Shown in pieces: positions 21,365 through 33,702 of a stretch of 64,000 nucleotides of DNA (within the stretch, counting starts at the first letter, position 1; every line of letters starts with the position of its first letter). The stretch covers positions 51,620,913 through 51,684,912 of the forward strand of contig CM051456.1 of NCBI GenBank assembly GCA_028274465.1, given 5' to 3'. The DNA is from Plantago ovata (lineage: Eukaryota > Streptophyta > Magnoliopsida > Lamiales > Plantaginaceae). The notes below the pieces were generated by a model. That model had not been told where the DNA came from, made no database searches, and saw only the letters and a program-made list of their open reading frames with translations. The translations under genes and the position numbers were made by a program.

Positions 21365-21498
21365 GACGTGGCAGGTCTTAAACTGGCCTTAGCCGCGTTT
21401 AAGCAGTCACTGATGCAGACGAAAACTGCTTAAACGCGGCTAAGGTCAGTTTAAGGCCTTAAACTGGCCTTAGCCTTAAACCACTGATGCGGGTAGTC
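21365..21498. repeat. Pong-like right terminal inverted repeat and nested hairpin
   Basis: A long palindrome (arms at about 21377-21407 and 21424-21456: CTTAAACTGGCCTTAGCCGC and its inverse) has a loop containing CACTGATGCAGACG. That loop is a second inner copy of the terminal core CACTGATGCGGG. The layout mirrors the left end, with an outer terminal repeat plus an inner copy in a hairpin loop. Confidence 0.78.
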
Positions 21499-21501
21499 TA
21501 A

Positions 21502-21840
21502 ATGGTTCAATTCTTTTCCGATTGGATTTGGTCCAATCCAATAATTTGGTCTAATTACTATGCCACGATATATAAGTTTACTTGGTGCTCTAAATATAAT
21601 TTATTAAAAATAAACTATATAAACACCCCAAACACTAATCAACTAATCAAGTAAGAATCTTATCAACAAACTAAACTAATGATTACATTTTACTTGGTCT
21701 TTTTTCGATTTAAACTATGTATATTTATTTTGACAACTAATCCAGTCGACCACGGTCAAACCCTTTTTATAAGGCGACTTTACCAACGATATCTTTTACA
21801 TCCATAAGACTCAGACCCAATATCTTACTTAGATGAACCC
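21502..21840. other. Native upstream flank of gene copy 1
   Basis: AT-rich DNA between the Pong-like element and the start of the repeated gene segment. It shares nothing with the flank of copies 2-6. I see no feature here, but it may contain distal promoter sequence of copy 1. Confidence 0.4.
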
Positions 21841-24800
21841 CAGTACCCCAATTAAATATAATTATGTTCGATAGTAATTTTTGGAAAGAAAATTAAATTT
21901 TCGCAGTTGTTGTGCTAAAGTGTTAAGGAAGAACAATTGAGTCCTTAAATTAAATTGTAATATTCCTCTCTCCTCCTTTTCTTCCTCTTTCCCGGATGGA
22001 AGTGTACTCTGCAGCGGACGAACTAGAAGTCGCAGATACTCTACCTTGAGCTGAAGCCGGTGAGAAAATTAACTTTCAGAAAATATTACATTGTTCTATT
22101 AAACTTAACCCCTCTACTTTCATTTCCACACAGTAAAATCTTCTTTGCCATTCGGGATTACGAATTCCTCTCCTACTAGGGTTCATTTGCAGAGCCGTTG
22201 TTGTTCAATTCCAGATTTCTTTCCACACGCCCCAGGGTAATTTCTCTGTAAATCTCTGTAAGTCGACATTGCTAACCTGATTATGTTGTTTCGTTGATCA
22301 TAGTTGAACAATTACAATGAATTTAAGAGTTTTGTATTATGCACCATTTGCGGAGGTTTTGCAAATTAATTAATGTTTTCTTTTGGTTTTATTAACTTAG
22401 TTGATATGTAGTTCAGAATCATACTCTAGGATATGCATGTTCATAATGTATGTATGATGATTAAGGACTTAAGATCAGGTTAGAGATTATGTGCTTGCAT
22501 TCGATGTGATTGGGATTTTGGGCTTTGGGCCAATGAATTAATACAGATTTGTCATTTTAGGTGTGTTTTATACTTTTATTGAGCTTGCCGGTTAGCTTTA
22601 TGAGACAGTTAGTTTAGGAGTTGTGGTTTGGTGATTTAAGAGATATTTAATTGGCGATTTCCGGTATGGATTAAGACTGCTGTATAGCTTTCCGGAACTT
22701 GAAATTGCTTTTGGAGGACTTTGATACGGTATTGCGTTGTGTGTCTGATTCTTTACCAATTTGTGTGCCTCCTTCACTACCTCCATGGACATCTTTGTAA
22801 ACTATAAACTATGATTTACTGTGCTCAATCCAAAAGATTTGGCTAATCTAGAATAGTAAGGCCATATATTTATCAATAGTTGATTTTATCTTGTTTTGTT
22901 CACGTTAAGGCTTTTACTACATTCCTGAGGTTCTCCTTTATGCATATTAGTCTAGTAGAAAATCTAGGGATCTAGGCGTATCAGCAACTGCCACCCCAAG
23001 CGTGTTGCTTTCTTTCTTCACCTGATTGGACAAGTTTTACATTAAGATATGAGATGTAGTCAGCTGCATAGGAAGACAGTTGTCTTGTTGTCTTTCTCTA
23101 CAAGCTGCACTATAGACTTGCTAGATTTTCCTTCTAGTTTATTACTACTGTATATTGGATGTAGCACCATGAACTGTGGTACATGATCTATGTCTATTCC
23201 ACCTTTTGGGTTTAATTTTTCTAAATGATCCTTTGTGGAACTTATGGTTATATGAAGAAATGCATGCCTGAATTCATTTAAATGCTCACTTTGTCACAGT
23301 TGGCAGTGGAATCAGCTCTTATATTCATTCCACTTAAAATCTGTAGTTTTGTTCTGATTCCTTGAAGTTTACACATATTTTCTTTCTAGCTGTCTTGTAA
23401 CATGTATAGTTTGCTTCTCATCTGAAGGCACAACTATGTATGCATACCATACTTCACTTTACTATACTGTACATTGATTACACTAACTAAATCATTCTAT
23501 ACGATTTTTTATAATCATTTTGTGTTCTTTCACAATCTGTTCAACCAACTCTTAATCTGGGCGACAATTCATTAAAATTGCGGAGGGGGAAAATACTTGT
23601 GTTACCCCCCTTCCCCCGCCCCCAAGATACAATACATATACTTTGGTGATTTGTGGAAAAGGGGCAAACACGAGTATGGTTGCTAATTCACTCACCTATT
23701 AAACTGCAGCCATATGAAATACTAAAACTTTCAAACTTCAAAGATACCAGTGGAGAGAGCACTAGAACTGAATATCTGCTCATTCTTTGGTATAGTCCAC
23801 CACCGAGGAGAAACTTCCAGTCTACTTGAAAAAACTTGGAGTAGTAGTGAGATTATAAGTAATGATTGTGGTGATGCTTGTTTATTTGTATATTATTGCC
23901 GTGAACGCTGTTTCCTTTAACCTGTCTTTGTTCTATGTGCATTTGGGGTTCTGTGTCATTCGCTGGTGTTGTTCCTTATGTCTGAAACGTTTCTGTGATT
24001 TCGTTGTTCTCTAACAGGCATTCAGTCCAGCACCTTCTATTCTAAGTTTACAACATGGATGGTATGTTGTGAAAGCTCAAAACTTCTTTTCAAATCTTTT
24101 AAATCGAGAGAATATCTATTAAGTAATATTCCTCCATTTCCCTTTTGTCAAATTAGTTGATTCAAAGCCTGGCATGGAGGAAACTATATTGGTGGGTGAT
24201 GACCTGATGATAGGGCCACCTTCACCGCTGATCCCACCTGAGATAGCTTCTCATGTGCTCGAAGGGGTTGATTTGTGCGATGGGATTTTGCGCAATCTGT
24301 TCCTATGTAAGAGTCTCTGCGCATAAAGTTTTGGGAGGTAGATGATAAGTTGCAGGAAAATGGATCAATTCTTCATCGGTTTTTGTCTCATAGGTCTGCA
24401 AATCAATGATATTGAGCCGTTTTGCCAGGATGAGATTGCATTATATAAGCAATGTGCTGAGAGGAGGGTGAGTACTGATCATATGTTGGTCACATGATTA
24501 TTCTAATCCCTTCATAGATTCCTGCCTGAACTTGATGTAATCAGATCTTCATATGTAGGATAAGGAACTAAGGGAGCGGCTTCAGGATAGATAGCGTAAA
24601 TTAGGGATGTCCATGCCTTTAGAACTAGCAAAGGAAAGATCAAGTCAATTGGAATCGGAGGCCACATCTTTGGAGAGGTATGGTTAATTGACTTTGAAAA
24701 ATATGGTAGCGGTGCATTTTTATGTTCTTCACATATCAGTCTCTGTATTCTGAAAGATTTGCATGATATTCTCCAAGGAAGATGCAATATTCTATTGTTA

Positions 24801-25790
24801 CCAAATTATTTCTTTAGCTTGAGGTCGATTAACCGCTATTTGTATTCCTTATCCTGTTCATGAAGAGTTGTCATTTGGTAATTCAAATTTTCTATTCTGC
24901 ATAGGCGCTTGATTTTGGCAAGTGGGGTTGAAGGCATGAATGGATTTCGACAGAGATGGAGTCTACATGGTCGTCTTACTGATACAAAGTAGTGCCTGTA
25001 AATTGTGATCCTTATTTTTTACATTTGTCAGTTTCTGTCTTATCCTAATGGACATTATGTTGTAGGAAACGACTGGAAGCCTTGAAGCAAGGGATGGAGA
25101 ATAGAAAGAGAGACGAATTAGTTGTGATGGAGAATAGAAAGAAAGACGAAGCAGTCCTAGGATCTACCAGCACCAAGAAGAAATGGTTCTTTTGGTGAAC
25201 ATGGAATTGTTGGTTTTTCAACAAATATTGGTCTACCTGACCTTCTTGACCCCTCCTATATTTATTTGGTATTATTCTGACGAAAAATCCCTTCCAATGG
25301 AAAATCGAGTATTGCACTTATGCTTTAGAATCATGTCTAGCAGACTAGCAGCGTGTCACAGGATAAACCTATCGCGATGTTCCAACAGCGTGTTTCCACC
25401 CACTTTCTGGGTTGAGATGCATCTCTCTTCTCAGTCGTGAACTGGAATCTATTTTTCCAATTTATCAGTGAATATGATGTAGGATCAATAATTGCTAATG
25501 GAGTATGCGTTTAGGATGCAGTATGTAGGATCATAATTACCAGTGGTTGATGAAGTTGATATTGAATAGGATTGTGCCTATGCTTCCGAATTATGTTGAA
25601 AGGAAAGGAACATTACATGTTCTCAGTGCTCAAGTATTTTACATGCCACTTCCATGCAATTATAGATATCTAAATGATGTGAACGAAGTTCGTCTGTGCT
25701 TTGCGGAGAGGTTTTTAGTGTTTACCCGTTGGTTTGAGAAACATCAGTGTAAATAATTAAGAGGATAAGGCCCTTGGTCTTTTCATGTGA
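21841..25790 (+). repeat. Gene segment copy 1 (solitary, outside the chimeric array)
   Basis: This 3950-bp segment is the gene unit found again at 32585, 38494, 44642, 50778 and 63223. It includes a pyrimidine-rich promoter-proximal stretch, an untranslated leader with introns, six coding exons and about 590 bp of 3' flank. Similarity to the other copies starts exactly at CAGTACCCC (21841) and stops exactly after CATGTGA (25790). Both flanks are unique, so this looks like the source locus for the array. Confidence 0.88.
24055..25198 (+). pseudogene. Twin CX9C gene copy 1, nonsense mutation
   Basis: The exon structure equals that of the intact copies. The start ATG is at 24055, the first coding exon is only 7 bp, and the final TGA is at 25196-25198. 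In exon 4 the pair AGT GAG of the intact copies reads AGA TAG, giving a stop at 24592-24594 (codon 89 of 188). The product would keep all four motif cysteines but lose the C-terminal helical half. Splice sites look normal. Calling it a pseudogene assumes the C-terminal half is needed. Confidence 0.82.
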
Positions 25791-26640
25791 TAAATATGTG
25801 AGTGTGACACAACATCATGTTACTCTTCTTTTTTAGCTTGATGCGTTACGGATGACATCTTATCTCATAAGTACATATTAGTATGTAACGATACTTAAAA
25901 AGAGAAAGGTTTATTTCATGTTGTATTTGTCCGCACTTTACCCACCAATTACAATGTGGGTATGTTAGTAGACGCACTAGGAGACGTGAATATCTAACTC
26001 TTAAGTCCGTATCATGAATTTATGCTTAATCGTGACAATCGTTCTAATAGAGCGTTTCCAGAATGTGTTGTGTTAAAATGATATGCTTGTACATGTTTTC
26101 AGATTATTTCAATTTAACTTTAAAGATATCGTCCTTAAATGTTTTATTATTGTGTTTTACCATTTTACGTGGATTTAGAATATGTAACAAATAAAAACAT
26201 ATGATAACATGCCTAGTAGTATGATCAACCATAGGATCTACATTCCCATGTTTTCTTGATACCTAGTAGTATGATATACCATGCCATGTTAGTTGATGAG
26301 TGATGACTATATTAGATGATGTTGAGTGCAATAGTGCATACTAGTTTCTCGTGTCGATGAAGATTTTCATTCAATATTTCAATATTTCAACAAGGGTCCA
26401 TTGATTTTTTATACCCTCTTAGTGTCCCTAATAACGAAATGAACCACCTTAGTTTATCAATTACATTTTAGTCCAAAATCAACAAAAATTCATCATTCCA
26501 AAATTGAATTTTGATGAAACCAAACAAACCTTAGTGTTTTCAAATAAAAAAGATAAAGAATTAAAAGAAAAACTAAGTAAAATACTAAAATAATAAAATA
26601 AATTTTAAAGAAAAAACTTAACTAAAATAAAAAAAAAATT
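25791..26640. other. Native downstream flank of gene copy 1
   Basis: AT-rich DNA with no convincing frame, unique in the window. It replaces the copia junction found after the other gene copies, so it marks where the original locus continues. Confidence 0.45.
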
Positions 26641-26654
26641 ATCTTCATCATCCC

Positions 26655-26845
26655 AAAAGCTTCGGTACCGTAATGTTTTCCGGTACCGGAGCTCCAGCGC
26701 CGAAAACGGTGGAGCAAGCTGCGCCACCACCATTAACGGTGCAGCAAGCAGCTTGCTCCACCACCAGATCGGTGGAGCAGCAGCTCCATCGTTACCGGCA
26801 CCGAAGCTCCGATACCGAAATTTTTCAGTACCGAAACTTTAGCGA
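26655..26845. repeat. GC-rich inverted-repeat cluster
   Basis: Within AT-rich DNA, GGTACCG and GGAGC/GCTCC motifs form hairpins. The clearest pairs GGTGGAGCAAGCTGC with GCAGCTTGCTCCACC (about 26709-26763). It resembles the cluster at 16955-17245 in size, composition and motif. I do not know its nature. Confidence 0.55.
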
Positions 26846-26869
26846 AGAAGAAGATGGATGGATCTTGTT

Positions 26870-28029
26870 AAATATTTAATTTTTATTTCATTTTATAATT
26901 CTATTTAGATTTTTTAAATCTTTAAATTAATTTTTTGATTGAAAATATTTATTTTTCTTAAGTCATGTTTGGTTGGAAGGTGTTTAAAGTGTTGGTCAAC
27001 CTAAATGGACTAAACTGTAATTGAGTTTGGACTAAAATGTAATTGATAACACAAGATGGTCCTTTATGAGAAAGGACTTCATAGTGAGACCTTATAATCA
27101 ATTTTCTGTTTCGACAATAATATTTAACTTTGATTAAAAGTTTTTTTTGATAAATCAAATGAAAAAGATAAAATTATGACAATTATATTGTAAAACATCT
27201 ATATATTTTATAATATAATTTTTTCTAAGTTTGTTCTCTTTGTCTGAAAATTTATTGATTTCAGTTACGTTTAGGTATGTTCAGTTCAAATTTATTCAGT
27301 TTAGTTTTTATTCGGACTTGATTATTTGTATTCTATACTACAAATATACTATGTACAGTTAAAGACGAAATGAACAATTTTCCAAATCTTATTTTAGTGT
27401 AATCTAAAAGTGAAAAATATCGGAACACTAGTACTTTAAAAGGTACAATATTTACAATCAGCGACGTTAGAACAATAATTTCTATTTATTCACACAAAAG
27501 TACACTGGAATCTAGATTTAGAGGATAAGAAAAATTCAATTACCTCGCTTTTCATGAATCTAGTCATGAAAAAGTACTTAACAAAGTAACCGTAGATAGT
27601 AATATTAATAATAAAAATAAAATAAAATAGAATTGCCATATTAGCTAAACCCGACCCGAGTCAAATAGTCAGGAAGGAAAAGAACATTCACTCTGAAAAA
27701 CCGCCTCCAATGCATTGGCAATGCCAGCTATGTACACCCGGTCACAAAAACAAGTAGTGGCACCATTATCATCTTTTTATTAATTTAATTGAATAAATAA
27801 ATCGTTAATATTAAAATCGAAATACTTGTAATCTAATACTACTAGTAGTTTTAAGGAAAAATTAAAGAAATAGAAAGAGCATCAAAATCATTCAGATTGT
27901 CGCAGCAGTAAATACTAAATACAGTATAATCTACAATACAAAAAATCATAAAACGACAGCTCCAAAAGTATATTAAATAGTATTATTGTAATAATAATTA
28001 AATTTTGCTGAGTTGTTTTGGTTTATTGG
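26870..28029. other. AT-rich intergenic DNA
   Basis: No coding frame, terminal repeat or RNA gene that I can support. It separates the inverted-repeat cluster from the diverged paralogue fragment. Confidence 0.4.
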
Positions 28030-28920
28030 CTGGCGACAGGCTGTCAGCAACAAAGTCCCATTCTCTCTCTCCTCTTAGAAGACTACTCCCCTCCATCTTA
28101 CATTGTTTTCTTCCCCCTTCTCTCCTCTCTCTCTCTCTCTCATTCGCACACAGGAAAAATCAACAAAATCCTCTTTGCTCATTCCGGTCTGCGAATTTGT
28201 TTCTCTCACTAGGGTTTCTATTATTTCCAGCTCAATTTCAGATTCCGCTTCTCACGCCTGCCTTCGGATCCTTGATCTGTAAGTCCATATCTCTCTTCCC
28301 TGATTTCTTTTCCGTTTGGCTGGTTCAAATGTTACTTTCCTTGTTCGTTGATTCGCAATTTATCAACAATTCTCATGCTGCATATTTCACTTTACCAGTT
28401 TTTTTGTACTCTGTTCACATTTTTTTTGTTTATTCTGTTAATGTGTTTTTGTAGTTTAGAATTATACTTTAGGGTTAGAGGTTAAGGTTGAGTTAGAGTT
28501 AGAGGTTATGTGCTTGCAATGTCAGTACACTTGGTGCCTGGTTGAATGTTTTTAGGGGAATTGGAGCAATGAGTTAGAGATTCGTGGTTTTAGGGTTGCT
28601 TTAGTGGTTGTGGTTGTTGGTGAACTTTATGAGTTGGTTGTATGATTACAGATATATGTAACTGGCGATATCATCGTAACGGATAGGAATTGAGCTTTTA
28701 GGAGTCTGATTTTTTACTGGGTAACTGGGGTGGGTTTGATATCCAGTTTTGCTGCGTATGTGTTGGATTTGTATTCTATAGATTTATGTGCTTTCTTGAT
28801 TGACCGATTGACTTTACGGGATTAATTGTAAATAGTGAATACTACGGTCAATGCAATGGGATTTGGTTAATCTGGAATAACAGGGCCGTATTTATCGTGC
28901 GAGTTGGTTTTGTATCGGAT
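28030..28920 (+). pseudogene. Diverged paralogue of the gene's 5' region, truncated by copia
   Basis: The order of recognisable blocks follows the gene copies but with much more divergence: a pyrimidine-rich start, 'cacacag', 'ctagggtt' and 'gatctgtaagtc' (compare 'ctctgtaagtc'), 'gaggttatgtgcttgca', 'taactggcgat' and 'ggatttggttaatctggaata'. It corresponds to the leader and long 5' intron and stops at about 28920, where copia sequence begins. Coding exons are missing. It is therefore an older paralogue, not a product of the recent amplification. Confidence 0.6.
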
Positions 28921-31900
28921 TGAAGGGAGTACTTACCGGAGAACAATCTTCAAGATTGAACTTCTTGAGTATTTTCTCAATGTAATGAGATTGCGTGATA
29001 GCAATTCCTCTATTCTCCCGTTCAATCTTGATACCAAGAATAACGTCTGCTTCTCCCATATCCTTCATAGAGAACTTTGATGACAGAAATTTCTTTGTTC
29101 TATCTACCTGATTTTGGTCAGTACCAAATATCAACATGTCATCCACATATAGACAAATGATTACACCTTTTCCAGATGCATCGAATTTGCTATATACACA
29201 TTTGTCCGCTTGGTTCAGAATGAAACCATTAGACAAAACAACTTCATCGAATTTTTGATGCCACTGTTTTGGTGCTTGTTTCAGCCCATACAATGATTTA
29301 ACTAGTTTACACACTTTATTCTCTTGTCCAGGCATTACAAATCCTTCTGGTTGCTTCATGTACACTTCTTCTTCCAAATCACCATTAAGAAATGCTGTTT
29401 TGACATCCATTTGATGGATTACTAGATTGTGAATAGCCGCCAAGGCAATTAGCAATTTAATAGTAGTGATACGAGCAACAGGAGCATAGGTATTGAAGTA
29501 ATCGATCCCTTCCCTTTGTCTAAAGCCTTGGACAACCAACTGAGCCTTAAATTTGTCAATTGTACCATCGACTTTCATCTTCTTCTTGAAGATCCATTTG
29601 CAGCCTAGTGGTTTACAACCTGGTGGTAAATCAGACAAGATCCAAGTATTGTTTTCCATGATAGAGCCAATCTCATCATCAATTGCTTTTTTCCAGAAGG
29701 CAGAATCTCGAGATTTAATAGCTTCATCATATGTCCTTGGATCCTCCTCAATACTGTAACAGTACGAGTATTGTGATTTAATCTGATCCCTTGATCCTTC
29801 AACTAAGTAGAGTTGAAAATCAGAACCATAAGATTTAGGTTTCCGAGCTCTTTTGCTTCTACGAGGTTCAGGAGTCTCATTTGGTACATCATTCGAATGA
29901 TCATCTTGTAGATTATCATCCGAGTTTGGTATAGCATACTTTGGTCTAGGTATTGAAGAGAAACGATTCTCATCAAAGATAGCATCTCTTGATTCTATAA
30001 TTGTGTTAATAGAAACAGAACTATTAGGTTCTATGACATAAAACCTATATGCCTTGGAATGCTCAGCATATCCAACAAAGATGCAATCAATACCTTTTTC
30101 GCCCAAAGTTTTCCTCTTAGGGTCCGGGAGTCTAACCACGGCCCTACAACCCCAAACTCGCAAAAATGTCAAGTTAGGTCGTTTCTTGTACCAAAGTCCA
30201 TATGTGGTAGTCTTGTTCCTTTTGTTAGGAACCCTATTTAACAAATAGCAAGCCGTTAACATGGCTTCTCCCCAAAATCCCTCACTTAAACCAGAATAAG
30301 ATAACATGGCATTCACCATTTCCTTAAGAGCTCTATTTTTCCTTTCTGCTACACCATTTTGTTGTGGTGTATAAGGAGCCGTAGTTTCATGAATAATTCC
30401 TACGGATTGGAAAAATACAGGATCATAATATTCACCACCTCTATCTGTGCGTAAGGTCTTAATCAAGCCATTTTGTTGCAATTCAACCTCAGTTTTATAA
30501 ATTTTGAATTTATCTAAGGCTTCATCCTTTGAATGCAACATATAAACATAACAGAATCTAGAGGCATCATCTATGAAAGTAACAACATACTTCTTGTTTC
30601 CTAATGATGGAGTAGCATGCAAATCACAAAGATCACTATGAATTAATTCAAGTATGACATATTTTCTCATTATACTCTTAAAAGGTTTTTTAATGATCTT
30701 AGTTAACATGCAAGTATTACATTTGCCTACATTTTCATCAATCTTAGGAATCAAGTCATCTTTAGACATTTCAAGCATTCTTTTATAATGTACATGTCCT
30801 AGACGAGCATGCCATAAAGATGAATCAATCAAATTCGAAGAAGACATAGAAGACATAAATACAGAACTAGAATCATGCGAAATACCATTAAGATTCAACA
30901 TAAACATTCCATTATTATAATAACCGGATCCAATGTACAAACCACACTTCGATAAGGTAAACTTATCAGATTCTAACACTTGCTTGTAACCAAGCTTATT
31001 TAATACAGGGCCTGAAATCAGGTTCTTTCTTAACTTAGGAACATAAAGAACATTATACAAAGTAATTGTCTTTCCAGAACTAAATTCTAACTCCACGTCT
31101 CCTTTGCCTTCCACGGGGGCGAAGTGATCATCTCCCATATAGAGGACAGAACCGTCATCCACTGGTACAAGTCTCTTGAACCAGACACGATCCTTGCAAA
31201 CGTGAGTTGTGGCGCCAGAATCAATCCACCACGCGATAGCATCATCCTGCACATAGTATGCTTCAGAAATAAGCGAAACTGAATATTCAATCAAACTATT
31301 CATATAACTATTTAAATTCTGACCTTGGTTATGGGATTGGTCCGTTGGACCCTTTTCCGAACCACTTGCGTTCGCGTTGTTGTCTTGCTTCTTGCCAGAT
31401 CGACAATCCTTTTTGAAGTGGCCAGGTTTTCCACATTTCCAACATTCTAGTTTCGGTTTCTTGTTAGAACCGGAACCTTTGTTGTCATTCCTAGCACGCT
31501 TCTTCCCTTTGTTGTTCTTTCCTTTGTTGTTCTTATTACCCTCTTCGATCATATTGATCGAGGGTCCAGCAACTTCCTTTCCTTTGCCCTTTTCTTCCGA
31601 AGCCCTCAGAGATTCTTCTATGCGAAGATGGCTTCCAAGTTGCAACAGAGATAGTTCCTCTTATCCATGTTTCAGAGTGTGTTTAAACTCTTTCCACGAA
31701 GGAGGCAACTTATCAATGATACTTGAGACAGAGATGGATTCATCCATCTTCAGATCATGTTGTGTGAATTGTCCGAGAATCCGGAGGATCTCATTGTACT
31801 GTTCCATGACAGACCGCGAATCAACCATCTTGTAGTTGTTGAAATCGCTAACCAGAAACTTCCTGCTTGAAGCATCTTCTGCCATGTATTTGGCTTCAAG

Positions 31901-32212
31901 AGAATCCCATAGTTCTTTCGCAGACTCAACAGTTTGGTAAATATCAAACAAAGAATCAGACATACCGTTTAGGATGTGTCCTCTGCAGATATAGTCATCG
32001 TTCTCCCATTTGGACCTGCGCCTGAGTTGGTCCACTGGTCCATCATCTTCCACTTCCGGCATTGGTGTAGACAGAACGTATCCCACCTTCAAAGCCGTAA
32101 GCATGAAGTGCATCTTCTTCTGCCAGCGTCTAAAGTCCACGCCTTGGAACTTCTCCAGTTTCCCGAAGTTGTTCGTCATTTCCCTTACAGAGCTCCCGCT
32201 TGCTCCAGCCAT
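28921..32212 (-). pseudogene. Copia unit 1: gag-protease-integrase-reverse transcriptase, one stop
   Basis: The minus-strand frame starts at the ATG at 32212 (MAGASGSS). Gag comes first, then a zinc knuckle 'CWKCGKPGHFKKDC', the protease motif 'WWIDSGATTHVC', the pre-integrase 'HARLGHVHYKRM' and an integrase core with D in 'LIHSDLCDL', D in 'LRTDRGGEY' and E in 'NGVAERKNRAL'. The reverse transcriptase has '[18 protein letters not shown]' and an intact 'YVDDML'. A single TAA (plus-strand TTA at 31661-31663) replaces Lys early in gag. The element is cut in the reverse transcriptase C-terminal region at about 28921, so RNase H and the 3' LTR are absent. This is the longest copia copy in the array. 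Confidence 0.88.
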
Positions 32213-32584
32213 GATTATCGTATATCAGAAATTATCTTGTTTGTTTGTTGGTAATATATCAGGGTGTGATAATCTTGGAATACTTCTTTTGATCGTGTTG
32301 TCACTTTCCAAACAAGATAATTCGACCCTACAGTTGTTGCCGGGGTTACACGAATTCCTTGTTGGGATAATCCAAGAAGGCAATCTTATTCAGGCAATAT
32401 AAATTTCGATCAGAAAGTAGAGAGCATGTATGAGTTTTCGTTGTTGTTGTTTTGGAGACTGATCACTTCAATAAATAGAAGCGAAAAGGTGTGAACGAAG
32501 TGGTGTATCTGTTCAGAACGAAGTGTTATGAACGAATGGTCACGTTAGTTCACGAAGAGTTGCAATGTTCCAAAAAGGACGGGG
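32213..32584 (-). promoter_or_regulatory. Copia leader joined to the gene's 5' end (unit 1/2)
   Basis: About 370 bp between the gag ATG and the junction with CAGTACCCC. It contains repeated 'gttcacgaa' and 'cgttc' motifs, an AACAAC-rich leader and a short 'tctatttattg' that could serve as a TATA-like sequence. I find no tRNA-Met primer site (TGGTATCAGAGC) and no clear LTR boundary. The leader points away from the plus-strand gene, so the two starts are divergent. Confidence 0.45.
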
Positions 32585-33702
32585 CAGTACCCCAATTAAA
32601 TATAATTATGTTCGATAGTAATTTTTGGAAAGAAAATTAAATTTTCGCAGTTGTTGTGCTAAAGTGTTAAGGAAGAACAATTGAGTCCTTAAATTAAATT
32701 GTAATATTCCTCTCTCCTCCTTTTCTTCCTCTTTCACGGATGGAAGTGTACTCTGCATCGGACGAACTAGAAGTCGCAGATACTCTACCTTGAGCTGAAG
32801 CCGGTGAGAAAATTAACTTTCAGAAAATATTACATTGTTCTATTAACCTTAACCCCTCTACTTTCATTTCCACACAGTAAAATCTTCTCTGCCATTCGGG
32901 ATTACGAATTCCTCTCCTACTAGGGTTCATTTGCAGAGCCGTTGTTGTTCAATTCCAGATTTCTTTCCACACGCCCCAGGGTAATTTCTCTGTAAATCTC
33001 TGTAAGTCGACATTGCTAACCTGATTATGTTGTTTCGTTGATCATAGTTGAACAATTACAATGAATTTAAGAGTTTTGCATTATGCTCCATTTGCGGAGG
33101 TTTTGCAAATTAATTAATGTTTTCTTTTTGTTTTATTAACTTAGTTGATATGTAGTTCAGAATCATACTCTAGGATATGCATGTTCATAATGTATGTATG
33201 ATGATTAAGGACTTAAGATCAGGTTAGAGATTATGTGCTTGCATTCGATGTGATTGGGATTTTGGGCTTTGGACCAATGAACTAATACAGATTTGTCATT
33301 TTAGGTGTGTTTTATACTTTTATTGAGCTTGCCGGTTAGCTTTATGAGACAGTTAGTTTAGGAGTTGGGTTTGGTGATTTAAGAGATATTTAATTGGCGA
33401 TTTCCGGTATGGATTAAGACTGCTGTATAGCTTTCCGGAACCTGAAATTGCTTTTGGAGGACTTTGATACGGTATTGCGTTGTGTGTCGGATTCTTTACC
33501 AATTTGTGTGCCTCCTTCACTACCTCCATGGACATCTTTGTAAACTATAAACTATGATTTGCCGTGCTCAATCCAAAGGATTTGGCTAATCTAGAATAGT
33601 AAGGCCATATATTTATCAATAGTTGCTTTTATCTTGTTTTGTTCACGTTAAGGCTTTTACTGCATTCTTGAGGTTCTCCTTTATGCATATTAGTCTAGTA
33701 GA

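Larger units (their letters stand above)
17639..21498 (+). mobile_element. Pong-like PIF/Harbinger transposon, structurally complete
   Basis: The 3860-bp element begins GACTCTCCACATCAGT. It ends with the inverse of GACTACCCGCATCAGTGG at 21498. It is flanked by the 3-bp duplication TAA (17636-17638 and 21499-21501), the preferred PIF/Harbinger target. It carries both genes of the family in the usual order and orientation: a SANT/Myb-like ORF1 and a DDE transposase. Each has its own TATA-like sequence. Only a frame break near the ORF1 N-terminus argues against autonomy. Confidence 0.93.

Noticed and set aside
28005-28454. 149-codon plus-strand frame
   Set aside because: It covers the untranslated leader and intron of the diverged paralogue fragment. 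Its hydrophobic composition comes from T/C-rich DNA.
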